This document shows, piece after piece, positions 17,335 to 25,870 of a stretch of DNA of 64,000 bases. The notes under the pieces were generated by a model. The model was not told the origin of the DNA, made no database searches, and worked only from the letters and a program-made list of their open reading frames with translations. The translations under genes and the position numbers were made by a program. The stretch lies in NCBI RefSeq assembly GCF_001441615.1, contig NZ_LAXJ01000008.1:124001-188000 (forward strand), in the 5' to 3' direction. The stretch's first letter is position 1. Every line of letters begins with the position of its first letter. Source of the DNA: Roseovarius atlanticus. GTDB taxonomy: Bacteria > Pseudomonadota > Alphaproteobacteria > Rhodobacterales > Rhodobacteraceae.

Positions 17335-17397
17335 AAGCGGCAAACTCGCCGGCCTGCGCGGTGATTGCATGGAAAGAGCCCTTCGAGGAGACTCACC

Positions 17398-18960
17398 ATG
17401 CCAGACACAGCCTTACGCAGGAAACGCAGCGGCGGACGGGCCGGTAATGCGACGCGCCGGGGCACGGCCGTCATCGACCAGATGCCCTGGAACCCGCCGA
17501 TCAATATCGACCGGCCGGTCGAGCCGCTGACCGACGAAGGCATCGCCGCGATCCATGACGGCGCGATGCGCATCCTGGAAGAGATCGGGATCGAGTTTCT
17601 GAACCCCGAAGCGGTGGAGATCCTGCGCGGCACCGGCGGCTGCGACATCAATGGCGAGAATGTGCGGATGGGCCGCGATTTCGTGATGGAGATGATCGCC
17701 AAGGCGCCGAGCGCATTCACCATCACCCCGCGCAACCCCGATCATGCCATCACGATCGGGGGCCGGCACCTTAATTTCGGCAACGTGTCGTCGCCGCCCA
17801 GTTACTGGGATATGGGGATCGGACGCAAGGTGACCGGCACGCGCGAGATGTGTGCCAACCTGTTGAAACTGAGCCAGTATTTCAACTGCGTGCATTTCGT
17901 GGGTGGCTATCCGGTGGAGCCGCAGGACGTTCATGCCAGCGTGCGGCACCTGGATGTGCTCTATGACAAGCTGACGCTGACCGACAAGGTCGCCCATGCC
18001 TATTGCCTAGGCAAGGAACGGGTCGAGGACGTGATGGAGATGGTGCGCATCGCGGGTGGCCTGACCGACGAAGAGTTCGAAGCCAGCCCGCACATGTATT
18101 CCAACATCAACTCCACCTCGCCCCTGAAGCATGATTTCCCGATGCTGGACGGCTGGATCCGGCTGGCGCGGCGGAACCAGGGGCTGGTGGTGACGCCCTT
18201 CACGCTGGCGGGCGCGATGGCGCCGGTGACCATGGCGGGGGCCGTGGCGCAATCGCTGGCCGAGGGGCTGTGCGCGATCGTGCTGGCGCAGGCGATCCGG
18301 CCCGGGGTGGGGTGCGCCATCGGCACGTTCACCAGCAATGTCGATATGAAATCGGGCGCGCCGGCCTTCGGCACGCCGGAATACATGCGCGCGACGCAGA
18401 TGACGGGGCAGATGGCGCGGTTCTACGGCCTGCCGATGCGGGCCTCGGGCGTGTGCGCGGCCAACGTGCCGGACGGGCAGGCGATGTGGGAAACCTCGAA
18501 CAGCCTATGGTCGGCGGTGCAGTCGGGGGCGCACATGGTCTATCATGCCGCCGGCTGGCTGGAAGGCGGGCTGATCGCCAGCCCGGAGAAATTCATCATG
18601 GATTGCGAGATATTGCAGCATATCCAGCGGTACATGGATCCGATGCTGACCGCGACCGGCCCCGACGACATCGCGCTGGAGGCGGTGCGCGAAGTGGGCA
18701 ACCAGGGGCATTTCTTTGGCATTCAGCACACCCAGGACCGATACACGACCGCATTCTATCAGCCGTTCCTGAGCGATTGGCGCAATTTCGAGGCCTGGGA
18801 GGCGGCAGGCGCCATGTGGACGCCGCAGCGCGCGCACCAGGTCTTTCGCGACATCATCGCGAGCTTCGAGGCGCCGCCGATGGACGACGGCATCCGCGAC
18901 GAACTGGCGGCCTTTGTCGCCAGGCGGAAAGAGGAAGGCGGCGCGCCGACGGATTTCTGA
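17398..18960 (+). CDS. Trimethylamine methyltransferase (MttB) family protein, non-pyrrolysine type
   Basis: 520 aa of the MttB superfamily TIM-barrel corrinoid methyltransferases (conserved blocks VEPLTDEGIAAIHDGAMRILEEIGIEF, GGRHLNFGNVSSPPSYWD and MYSNINSTSPLKHDFPM). The frame has no internal amber codon, so it is one of the non-Pyl members that, where studied, demethylate quaternary amines such as glycine betaine, not trimethylamine. No corrinoid protein (MttC-like) gene is adjacent. ATG 17398 has GAGGAG seven bases upstream; an earlier in-frame ATG at 17365 lacks one. A 19-bp palindrome lies upstream and a hairpin (18983-19003) follows the stop. Confidence 0.9.
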   Translation: MPDTALRRKRSGGRAGNATRRGTAVIDQMPWNPPINIDRPVEPLTDEGIAAIHDGAMRILEEIGIEFLNPEAVEILRGTGGCDINGENVRMGRDFVMEMIAKAPSAFTITPRNPDHAITIGGRHLNFGNVSSPPSYWDMGIGRKVTGTREMCANLLKLSQYFNCVHFVGGYPVEPQDVHASVRHLDVLYDKLTLTDKVAHAYCLGKERVEDVMEMVRIAGGLTDEEFEASPHMYSNINSTSPLKHDFPMLDGWIRLARRNQGLVVTPFTLAGAMAPVTMAGAVAQSLAEGLCAIVLAQAIRPGVGCAIGTFTSNVDMKSGAPAFGTPEYMRATQMTGQMARFYGLPMRASGVCAANVPDGQAMWETSNSLWSAVQSGAHMVYHAAGWLEGGLIASPEKFIMDCEILQHIQRYMDPMLTATGPDDIALEAVREVGNQGHFFGIQHTQDRYTTAFYQPFLSDWRNFEAWEAAGAMWTPQRAHQVFRDIIASFEAPPMDDGIRDELAAFVARRKEEGGAPTDF

Positions 18961-18982
18961 GCACCATGCAGATCCGGCCGGG

Positions 18983-19003
18983 CAATTTGTTAAGGACAAA
19001 TTG
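18983..19003. terminator. Stem-loop between MttB-like gene and H-NOX-like gene
   Basis: CAATTTGT-TAAGG-ACAAATTG forms a perfect 8-bp stem 22 bases after the MttB-like stop. It is AU-rich with no clear U tract, so it could be a weak terminator or an operator for the downstream gene. Confidence 0.4.
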
Positions 19004-19021
19004 AAACGTTCAAGGCTTCTT

Positions 19022-19051
19022 AATTCGGTTGTGCAAACGCTTGACCGAATT
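19022..19051. promoter_or_regulatory. Inverted repeat upstream of the H-NOX-like gene
   Basis: AATTCGGT (19022-19029) and ACCGAATT (19044-19051) are perfect arms separated by 14 bases, that is two helical turns centre to centre, and end 12 bases before the H-NOX-like start. Spacing suits a dimeric regulator that would block initiation. Function inferred. Confidence 0.4.
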
Positions 19052-19063
19052 CGGGAGCACAGG

Positions 19064-19657
19064 ATGCATGGGCTGATCAACCGGGCCATAGAATTGTTTT
19101 TGCGGGATACCTACGGTCAGGAGGCGTGGGACGAGATCGCGCGCCGGGCGGACCTTGCGCCGCCGGAATTCGAGGCGATGCTGGATTATCCGGACGCGCT
19201 GACCGTGGATGTGCTGGCGCAGGCGGCACAGCTGCTGGACAAGCCCGAGGCCGAGATACTGGAGGATATCGGCACGTACCTTGTCTCGCACCCCACCGCC
19301 GAGGCGCTGCGGCGGCTATTGCGGTTCTCGGGTGCGGATTTTACCGATTTCCTGCATTCGCTGGACGACCTGCCGGCGCGGGCGCGGCTGGCGGTGCCGC
19401 AATTGAAATTGCCGCCCGTGGCGCTGACGGATCATGGGCAGCAGATGTTCTCGGTCACGGTCGGAAGACGAGAGGCGGCGGGTTTTGCCTTCGGTCACGT
19501 TCTGCTGGGGCTGTTGCGGGCCATGGCGGATGATTACGGCGCCCTGGTTCTGCTGGAGCACAAGGGGTGCCGTGATGGTGTAGAGACCATTGATGTTCAA
19601 CTGCTGGAGGCGGCGTTTGCGACCGGGCGCAGTTTCGTGCTGGGCGCCGCCGGATGA
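19064..19657 (+). CDS. H-NOX (HNOB)-like sensor lacking heme-ligand residues
   Basis: 197 aa whose whole length matches the heme-NO-binding fold, starting MHGLINRAIELFLRDTYG and ending in the LLEAAFATGRSFVL strand. In H-NOX proteins the iron ligand is a His in a D-x-x-H context. Here the segment reads FLHSLDDLPARARL, with Pro104 at that place. The YxSxR heme-propionate motif aligns with VTVGR (131-135), keeping only Arg135. It therefore probably does not bind heme in the usual way. It overlaps the next gene (ATGA), an HNOBA-GGDEF protein, so it should gate c-di-GMP synthesis. An upstream in-frame extension exists, but ATG 19064 fits the family start. Confidence 0.85.
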   Translation: MHGLINRAIELFLRDTYGQEAWDEIARRADLAPPEFEAMLDYPDALTVDVLAQAAQLLDKPEAEILEDIGTYLVSHPTAEALRRLLRFSGADFTDFLHSLDDLPARARLAVPQLKLPPVALTDHGQQMFSVTVGRREAAGFAFGHVLLGLLRAMADDYGALVLLEHKGCRDGVETIDVQLLEAAFATGRSFVLGAAG

Positions 19658-20703
19658 GACCCGGCGCGATCGAGACCCTTGGGGCGCTGCTGGACGTGCT
19701 GTGCCCGATGCATCTGATCGTGGATGCCATGGGGCGTATCACGCACGCGGGTCCGACGGCGACAAAGGTGCTGGACACCAAGGCGTTGACCGGGCGCGAT
19801 TTTTTTGATCTGTTCGAGGTCAGGCGTCCGCGGCTGGACCCCGGTGTGCCGGGGCTGCGCGCGGCGGCGGGGCGGCGGCTGCATTTCGTGTTGCGCGGCC
19901 CCGCCGATACGGAACTGAAGGGTGTCGCGGTGCCGTTTCCCGAGGACCGGGCGCTGGGACCGCCGGGCGGTGTGATCGTCGATCTGAGTTTCGGGATCGG
20001 TGTCATCGAAGCCGTGGGTCGGCACGACCTGCGCAGTGCGGATTTCGCGGTGACGGACCTTGCTGTGGAAATGCTGTATCTGGCCGAGGCCAAGTCGGTG
20101 GTGACCGATGCCTGGCAGAAATTGAACCAGCGGTTGCAGGGGGCCAAGGCGGTGGCCGAGCAGGAGGCCTATACCGACACGCTGACCGGCCTGCTCAATC
20201 GTCGCGCGCTGGAGCCAATGATGCGGCGGCTGATCGCTTCCGGGCAAGAGTTTGCCCTGATGCATCTCGACCTCGATTACTTCAAGTCGGTGAACGACAC
20301 GCTGGGCCATGCGGCCGGCGACCACGTCTTGCGGCACGTGGCGCAGATCCTGCGGCAGGAAATCCGGGACGGGGATACGGTGATCCGCGTGGGCGGCGAC
20401 GAATTCGTGCTGATGATCGCCGAGCGCACCTCGGACGCGGAACTGTCGCGCCTTGGCGGGCGGCTGATCCGGCGGCTGGAGGCGCCGGTTGCCTTCAACG
20501 GCGAGGTCGCGCGGATATCGGGCAGCATCGGCACCACGCGCAGCAGCACCTATGCCAAGCCGCGGCTGGCGGTGATGATGGACGATGCCGACCTTGCGCT
20601 TTACGCCGCAAAGCAGGCCGGACGTGGGTGCCATGTGGCCTTTAGGCCGGGCCTGCGCAACGCGGTCGAGATGCGGTCTGTCGGCGCGGTGCCTCCTGTC
20701 TGA
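19654..20703 (+). CDS. HNOBA-GGDEF diguanylate cyclase, partner of the H-NOX-like protein
   Basis: 349 aa. An N-terminal PAS-like/HNOBA domain (about 1-140; LDVLCPMHLIVDAMGRITHAGPT, RDFFDLFEVRRPR) is joined by a short helical linker (about 145-175) to a GGDEF domain. The active site GGDEF is at 247-251 and the RxxD inhibitory site (RDGD) at 238-241. It should make c-di-GMP from GTP under control of the co-translated H-NOX-like protein (four-base overlap). In known systems NO binding to H-NOX alters the cyclase; here the ligand is uncertain because the sensor lacks its heme residues. Confidence 0.88.
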   Translation: MRPGAIETLGALLDVLCPMHLIVDAMGRITHAGPTATKVLDTKALTGRDFFDLFEVRRPRLDPGVPGLRAAAGRRLHFVLRGPADTELKGVAVPFPEDRALGPPGGVIVDLSFGIGVIEAVGRHDLRSADFAVTDLAVEMLYLAEAKSVVTDAWQKLNQRLQGAKAVAEQEAYTDTLTGLLNRRALEPMMRRLIASGQEFALMHLDLDYFKSVNDTLGHAAGDHVLRHVAQILRQEIRDGDTVIRVGGDEFVLMIAERTSDAELSRLGGRLIRRLEAPVAFNGEVARISGSIGTTRSSTYAKPRLAVMMDDADLALYAAKQAGRGCHVAFRPGLRNAVEMRSVGAVPPV

Positions 20704-20782
20704 ACCGCCCCGGGGCCTTGTGCGTGGCGGCCGCGCCCGCTAACGAATGGCGGCGGATCGGGGCAGCGGGGACGACGCAGGC

Positions 20783-21796
20783 ATGACGCGGGTTTTCATC
20801 ACCGGAACGGCCGGTTTCATCGGCTATCACCTGGCGCAGCTTTTGCTGGACGAGGGGATGGCCGTGCATGGCTTCGACGGCATGACCGATTATTACGACG
20901 TGTCGCTGAAGGCGCGGCGGCATCAGATGCTGTTGCAATCGCCCAATTTCACCGCGACCGAGGCGATGCTGGAGGATGTCGCGGCGCTGGACAGCGCCGT
21001 GGATGCCTGCGCGCCGGATATCATCGTGCATTTGGCCGCACAGGCCGGCGTGCGCTACAGCCTGGAAAATCCGCGCGCCTATATCGAGGCGAACGTGGTG
21101 GGCACCTTCAACGTGATGGAGGCGGCCAAGCGCCACGAGGTGCGGCACCTGCTGATGGCCTCGACCAGTTCGGTCTACGGGGCCGAGACCGACATGCCCT
21201 ATGCCGAGACGCAGAAGGCCGACACGCCGATGACGATCTATGCCGCCACCAAGAAGGCGACCGAGGCGATGGGCCATTCCTATGCCCATCTGTGGAACCT
21301 GCCGACGACGATGTTCCGGTTTTTCACCGTCTACGGCCCCTGGGGGCGGCCGGACATGGCGCTTTACAAGTTCGTGGATGCGATCCTGGAGGGGCGGCCG
21401 ATAGACGTTTATAACCACGGCGAAATGTACCGCGATTTCACTTATGTCACCGACCTGGTGCGCGGAATCCGCCTGTTGATGGACGCGGCACCGGTGCGGC
21501 CGCAGAGCCCCGAGGCGATTGCAGAGGGCGACAGCCTGTCGCCGGTGGCACCCTATCGTGTGGTCAATATCGGAAACTCCAGGACGGTGCGTCTGACCGA
21601 TTTCGTCGATGCGATCGAGGCGGCGCTGGGCATGACCGCCGAGCGCAACCTGATAGAGATACAGAAGGGCGACGTGCCGGCCACGTGGGCCGATGCCAGC
21701 CTGTTGCGAAGCCTGACGGGCTATAGCCCGGATACGGACGTGCGCGACGGGGTTCGCCAGTTCGTGGCGTGGTTCCGGGACTATTACGGCAGGTAG
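20783..21796 (+). CDS. NAD-dependent epimerase (UDP-glucuronate 4-epimerase-like)
   Basis: 337 aa extended short-chain dehydrogenase. The NAD motif TGTAGFIG is at residues 7-14 and the catalytic Tyr/Lys pair occurs in IYAATKK, with STSSVYG before it. The sequence LWNLPTTMFRFFTVYGPWGRPDMALYKFVDAI is characteristic of UDP-glucuronate/UDP-galacturonate 4-epimerases used for surface polysaccharide. ATG 20783 is chosen because the upstream in-frame codons lie before the Rossmann strand. No other polysaccharide genes are nearby. Confidence 0.88.
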   Translation: MTRVFITGTAGFIGYHLAQLLLDEGMAVHGFDGMTDYYDVSLKARRHQMLLQSPNFTATEAMLEDVAALDSAVDACAPDIIVHLAAQAGVRYSLENPRAYIEANVVGTFNVMEAAKRHEVRHLLMASTSSVYGAETDMPYAETQKADTPMTIYAATKKATEAMGHSYAHLWNLPTTMFRFFTVYGPWGRPDMALYKFVDAILEGRPIDVYNHGEMYRDFTYVTDLVRGIRLLMDAAPVRPQSPEAIAEGDSLSPVAPYRVVNIGNSRTVRLTDFVDAIEAALGMTAERNLIEIQKGDVPATWADASLLRSLTGYSPDTDVRDGVRQFVAWFRDYYGR

Positions 21797-21899
21797 TCCC
21801 GCCGCGTTCATGGCCGGGTTCCGAAATTGGCAATGGTCAATCGCGCCCGTTCGCGTTAGGGGGACGCTCGCGCGAAAAATACCATTCAGGATACCCCCC

Positions 21900-23531
21900 G
21901 TGAAACGCACCTTGCTGGCCGACTGGGCCAAACGCTTTGATCTGTCCGAATTGAGCCTGACGCCCGGAGAGCGGCTGAGCCCGGCGCGGCTGCGGATCGA
22001 GCTGTTGTCGGGGCTGACCGTGGCGCTGGCGCTGGTGCCCGAGGCGGTGGCCTTTGCCTTTGTCGCCGGGGTGCACCCGCTGGTAGGGCTTTACGCGGCC
22101 TTCATCGTGGGGCTGATCACCGCGCTGATCGGCGGCCGGCCCGGCATGATCAGCGGGGCGACGGGCGCGCTGGCGGTGGTGATGGTGTCGCTGGTGGCGC
22201 AGCATGGGGTTGAATACCTTTTTGCCACCGTCGTTCTGATGGGGATCTTGCAGATCACGGCGGGGGTGCTGCGCTGGGGCAAGTTCATCCGGCTGGTGCC
22301 GCATCCGGTGATGCTGGGCTTCGTCAATGGTCTCGCCATCGTGATTTTCCTGGCGCAATTGGGCCAGTTCAAGGTGCCAGGCACGATGGAGAATACCGGC
22401 CACGGGATGAGCGGGGGTGAATGGCTGTCGGGCGCGCCGCTTTACACCATGCTGGCGCTGGTGGCGCTGACAATGGCGGTGGTCTGGCTGATGCCGCGGG
22501 TGACCAAGGTCATTCCGGCACCGCTGGCGGGGATCGGGCTGGTGGCCGGGATCGTCGTGGTGTTCGGGTTAGACGTGCCGCGGGTGGGGGATTTGGCGTC
22601 GATCCAGGGCGGTTTGCCGGCCTTTCACATTCCGACCGTGCCGCTGACGCTGGAGACGTTCGAGATCATACTGCCCTATGCCGTAATCCTGGCCGCGATT
22701 GGTCTGATCGAAAGCCTGCTAACGCTGAACCTAGTGGGCGAAATGACGAACAAGCGCGGCGGGGCCAGCCAGGAATGCATCGCGCAGGGCGTGGCCAACA
22801 CCGTGACCGGGTTCTTCGGTGGCATGGGTGGGTGCGCCATGATCGGTCAGTCGATCATCAACGTGAAATCGGGCGGGCGCACGCGGATCGCGGGGATCTG
22901 TGCGGCGGTGTTCCTGCTGATCTTCATCCTGTTCGCCTCGCCGCTGATCGAGCAGATCCCGCTGGCCGCCCTGGTGGGCGTGATGTTCATGGTGGTGATC
23001 GGGACCTTTGCCTGGAACTCGCTGCGCATCCTGCGCAAGGTGCCTCTGTCGGACGCGCTGGTGATCGTGCTGGTGACGGTGGTGACGGTGCAGTACGACC
23101 TGGCCATCGCCGTGGTCGTGGGGGTGATCGTGTCGGCGCTGACCTATGCCTGGAACAACGCCAAGCGCATCCACGCCATAACCGGCAAGGAGATGGACGG
23201 CACCAAGGTTTATCGCGTGCAGGGGCCGCTGTTCTTTGGTTCGGCCAGCGGCTTCGTTGAGCTGTTCGACCCCGACAGCGACCCCGAAAAGGTGATCGTG
23301 GACTTTGCCGAGAGCCGGGTCGTGGACCAGTCGGCGTTGCAGGCCATCGAAGCGGTGGCGGGCAAGTACCTGGCGGCGGGCAAGCGGTTGCAGTTGCGGC
23401 ACCTGACGCGGGATTGCCACCGGATGCTGAACAAGGCCGGACACCTGATGGTCGACAGCGACGACGACCCCGATTACGGGCTGGCCGTGGATTACGACGT
23501 AAAGACCGGGGTTCTGGGCGGGGGGCATTGA
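21900..23531 (+). CDS. SulP-family anion transporter with STAS domain
   Basis: 543 aa inner-membrane permease. The signature VALALVPEAVAFAFVAGVHPLVGLYAAFIVGLITALIGGRPGMISGATGA is the SulP transport core, with about 12-14 helices up to residue 430. A C-terminal STAS domain (about 440-540; KVIVDFAESRVVDQSALQAI) follows. SulP proteins move sulfate, bicarbonate or related anions; which one is not resolved. GTG 21900 starts just before the conserved region. An ATG at 21810 in frame is possible but less likely given the lack of family similarity in the extension. Confidence 0.9.
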   Translation: MKRTLLADWAKRFDLSELSLTPGERLSPARLRIELLSGLTVALALVPEAVAFAFVAGVHPLVGLYAAFIVGLITALIGGRPGMISGATGALAVVMVSLVAQHGVEYLFATVVLMGILQITAGVLRWGKFIRLVPHPVMLGFVNGLAIVIFLAQLGQFKVPGTMENTGHGMSGGEWLSGAPLYTMLALVALTMAVVWLMPRVTKVIPAPLAGIGLVAGIVVVFGLDVPRVGDLASIQGGLPAFHIPTVPLTLETFEIILPYAVILAAIGLIESLLTLNLVGEMTNKRGGASQECIAQGVANTVTGFFGGMGGCAMIGQSIINVKSGGRTRIAGICAAVFLLIFILFASPLIEQIPLAALVGVMFMVVIGTFAWNSLRILRKVPLSDALVIVLVTVVTVQYDLAIAVVVGVIVSALTYAWNNAKRIHAITGKEMDGTKVYRVQGPLFFGSASGFVELFDPDSDPEKVIVDFAESRVVDQSALQAIEAVAGKYLAAGKRLQLRHLTRDCHRMLNKAGHLMVDSDDDPDYGLAVDYDVKTGVLGGGH

Positions 23532-23553
23532 CGGCCTGCCGGGGCGGGCGCGC

Positions 23554-23598
23554 GTGGGTTTTCGCCCACCCTACGCAATCCCGGACGTGATCCGGGAT
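23554..23598. repeat. GTGGGTTTTCxCCxACCCTACG element plus hairpin
   Basis: The sequence GTGGGTTTTCGCCCACCCTACG (shared with 7466-7490) is followed by ATCCCGGA-CGTGA-TCCGGGAT, a perfect 8-bp stem at 23578-23598. It follows the SulP stop and may act as a terminator. Both parts look like members of dispersed genome repeats. Confidence 0.55.
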
Positions 23599-23644
23599 CT
23601 CCTTGTGCGAGAGGTCCCTGAACGCGGTAGAGCATGTAGCTTGA

Positions 23645-23710
23645 GCGCGGAATCAAGGCCGAAGGCCGCCGCGCCATCGCCGGCCCCCTCCCTGGGGGCG
23701 GCGATTGGTT
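23645..23710 (-). repeat. Dispersed intergenic repeat, copy 1 (inverted)
   Basis: Read on the minus strand this 66-bp stretch starts AACCAATCGCCG, passes through GGCCGGCGATGGCGCGGC and ends CCTTGATTCCGCGC. It matches 48936-49008 and the shorter 52172-52214 with small differences. It contains GC-rich inverted repeats and lies between the convergent SulP and flavin reductase genes. Confidence 0.65.
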
Positions 23711-23816
23711 AGGTCAGGCGTATCGCGTGCAGGTTTTCCGGATTTGGCTGCGATAAAGTGCTCAGCCCACCCGTCGGGTCGCCACCCCGGGGGCCGGCGC
23801 TGGCGCGGCTTGCGGC

Positions 23817-24425
23817 TCAGCTTTCTCCCGGACGCGCGATGGCGAATTTCTCGCGCACCACGGTGTAATCCTTGTATCCCATCCGCGCGAGCGGGTTGAA
23901 ACTGAGCACGTCGAAGATGCCGTCCTTCAGGCAGTCGTCGCGGATGTAGACGCCTGTGACCTCTCCGAACACCACCTTGTTGGCCTCGCCCGGCAGATCG
24001 ACGATCTGCGTCAGTTTGCATTCAAGCGCTGCGGGCGCGGCGGCCACGCGGGAGCAGGGGATGGTCTCGCAGGCCGCCCGTTCGATGGCGGCATCGGTGA
24101 ATTCGTCGATGTCCATGGGCCAGGGGCCAGAGGTCTGGTTCATCGCGTCGCGCATCGCGTATTCCACGATGTTGACGCAGAACACGCCTGTGTCGCGAAT
24201 ATTGGCGACGCTGTCCTTGGTGTCGCCCCGGTCGGGCTTGGTCGAGGTCGAGGAGAACATCACCTGGGGCGGCACGTAGGCCACGGCGTTGAAGAACGAA
24301 TAGGGCGCGAGGTTTTCCGAGCCGTCGCTGCCGCGGGTCGAGATCCAGCCGATGGGGCGGGGGGCCACGATGGCGTTGAACGGGTTGTGCGGCAGGCCGT
24401 GGCCGTCTTCGGGGCGGTAGAACAT
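23817..24425 (-). CDS. Flavin reductase family protein (DIM6/NTAB)
   Basis: 202 aa FMN-binding split-barrel protein. Characteristic stretches are HNPFNAIVAPRPIGWISTRGSDGSENLAPYSFFNAVAYVPPQVMFSS and GVFCVNIVEYAMRDAMNQTSGP, typical of flavin reductases that supply reduced FMN or use FMN directly. The ATG at 24425 has AAAGG seven bases before it; a GTG two codons upstream is also possible. The last residues (KFAIARPGES) match the usual family end. Partner monooxygenase unknown. Confidence 0.88.
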   Translation of the reverse strand: MFYRPEDGHGLPHNPFNAIVAPRPIGWISTRGSDGSENLAPYSFFNAVAYVPPQVMFSSTSTKPDRGDTKDSVANIRDTGVFCVNIVEYAMRDAMNQTSGPWPMDIDEFTDAAIERAACETIPCSRVAAAPAALECKLTQIVDLPGEANKVVFGEVTGVYIRDDCLKDGIFDVLSFNPLARMGYKDYTVVREKFAIARPGES

Positions 24426-24521
24426 GGGCACCTTTCAGGGGTGTTGCGATTGCGTTTGGACATAGACCTAGCCGCGTGCTAGGCGACGTTCCACCAGTTA
24501 TTTCAAAGGACAAGGCGCCGC

Positions 24522-25007
24522 GTGTTCGATCTGGCCCCGGAAACGAAAGCCGATTGGTGGGAGGTGGAGGCGCTTTACGACCTGTGTTTCGCACCGGGGC
24601 GCGAGGCACTGTCCTCGTACCGACTGCGCGATGGTGTGGCGCCGGTGGCGGCGCTGTGCCTGGTAGCGCGGGATGAGGGGCGCATCCTGGCCGGGGCGAT
24701 CCGGGTCTGGCCGGTGCGGATCGGCCCGGCGCGGGCCTTGCTTGTGGGGCCCATAGCGGTGCACCCGACGCGCCAGGGCGAGGGGCTGGGCGGGTACCTT
24801 ATTCGCGAGGCGCTGCGGATCGGGCAGGAGGCCGGCTGGGACCGGGCGATGCTGGTGGGCGATGCGCCGTATTACCAGCGGTTCGGCTTTGCCCGGCTGG
24901 ACAAGGTGAAGATGCCGCCGCCCACCAACCCCGAGCGGGTGCTAGGCATCGCGCTGACCCCCGGCGCGTGGGACGGAATTGCCGGCAAAGTCATGCGGGA
25001 CGCTTGA
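24522..25007 (+). CDS. GNAT-family N-acetyltransferase
   Basis: 161 aa. The acetyl-CoA binding loop appears as VGPIAVHPTRQGEGLGGYLIREAL (R/Q-x-x-G-x-G/A), followed by the GWDRAMLVGDAPYYQRFGFAR strand-turn seen in the YhbS-like group of GNAT enzymes. Acceptor substrate is unknown. It starts at GTG 24522 in a 96-base gap divergent from the flavin reductase, with AAAGGA about 14 bases upstream. The EcsC-like gene starts 13 bases after its stop. Confidence 0.87.
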   Translation: MFDLAPETKADWWEVEALYDLCFAPGREALSSYRLRDGVAPVAALCLVARDEGRILAGAIRVWPVRIGPARALLVGPIAVHPTRQGEGLGGYLIREALRIGQEAGWDRAMLVGDAPYYQRFGFARLDKVKMPPPTNPERVLGIALTPGAWDGIAGKVMRDA

Positions 25008-25020
25008 AAAAGCGGCGGCG

Positions 25021-25827
25021 GTGCCCGATCTTTTGTCCATGGTCAAGAAAACCTATTCCGAGATTCTGCCGGCGGCGATAGATGCGAGTGCGGTAGAGGC
25101 GCGCCTAAAGGCGCTGGCCGAGCGGCACCGCCGTGCCGGGAACGTGGGCATCCAGGTGCTGAACATGATCGGCGGCCAGGCCGAGGGGCTGTTGTCGCGT
25201 CTGCCGGTGCCGGTGCGGTCGCGGCTGGACGACAGCACCGAGCGGGCGCTGCGGATGGCGATGGAGACGGCGCACCGTTCGCGCGGCTATTTTCCGGACA
25301 GTCCCGGCTGGTTGAGTCGTGCGATGACCACTGCGATGGGGGCCGCGGGCGGCGCGGGCGGTTTGCCCACGGCGCTGGCGGAACTGCCCGTCACGACGAC
25401 AGTGCTGTTGCGCGCGATCCAGGACGTGGCGGCCGAATACGGCTTTGATCCGGACGAGCCGGGCGTGCAATACGATTGCATCAAGGTGTTTGCCGCGGCC
25501 GGGCCGCTGGACCATGACGATGGCAGCGACCTGGCGTTTCTCAGCACGCGCGTTGCGGTGACCGGCAAGGCGGTGCAGGCATTGGTGGCCAAGGTCGCGC
25601 CCAGGCTGGCCACGGTGCTGGGTCAGAAGCTGGCGGCGCAAACCGTGCCCGTGCTGGGCGCGGCGGCAGGGGCGGCCACGAATTACGCCTTTACCAGCTA
25701 CTATCAGCAGATGGCCCATGTGCATTTCGGCCTGCGCCGGCTGGCCATCGAGGCCGACCGCGATCATGGCGAATTGCTGGAGGATTTCCGGGCGCTGGTG
25801 GAGATGCCGACGGTGAAACGCGCCTGA
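25021..25827 (+). CDS. EcsC family protein
   Basis: 268 aa. Small, Ala/Gly-rich protein with the EcsC domain pattern: ERALRMAMETAHRSRG, the TTAMGAAGGAGGLPTALAELPVTTTVLLRAIQDVAAEYGFDP block, and a final GAAAGAATNYAFTSYYQQMAHVHFGLRRL. In the known family it accompanies an ABC exporter and may be membrane associated; no biochemical role is established. GTG 25021 is chosen; ATG 25039 is a possible later start. It ends 15 bases before a perfect AT-rich palindrome. Confidence 0.85.
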   Translation: MPDLLSMVKKTYSEILPAAIDASAVEARLKALAERHRRAGNVGIQVLNMIGGQAEGLLSRLPVPVRSRLDDSTERALRMAMETAHRSRGYFPDSPGWLSRAMTTAMGAAGGAGGLPTALAELPVTTTVLLRAIQDVAAEYGFDPDEPGVQYDCIKVFAAAGPLDHDDGSDLAFLSTRVAVTGKAVQALVAKVAPRLATVLGQKLAAQTVPVLGAAAGAATNYAFTSYYQQMAHVHFGLRRLAIEADRDHGELLEDFRALVEMPTVKRA

Positions 25828-25842
25828 GCGCCGTTGGGAGAA

Positions 25843-25866
25843 AAGAAAATTCGTACGAATTTTCTT
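25843..25866. terminator. Perfect AT-rich palindrome between convergent ecsC-like and ptsP
   Basis: A 24-bp perfect palindrome with arms AAGAAAATTCGT/ACGAATTTTCTT. It sits exactly between two convergent stop codons, so it probably works as a bidirectional terminator. The same core recurs at 29636 and 45825. Confidence 0.65.
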
Positions 25867-25870
25867 GGGC

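Noticed and set aside
19001..19013. TTGAAACGTTCAA as an FNR/NNR-type NO-response box
   Set aside because: The half-site spacing is one base too short for TTGAT-N4-ATCAA, so it does not fit the consensus.
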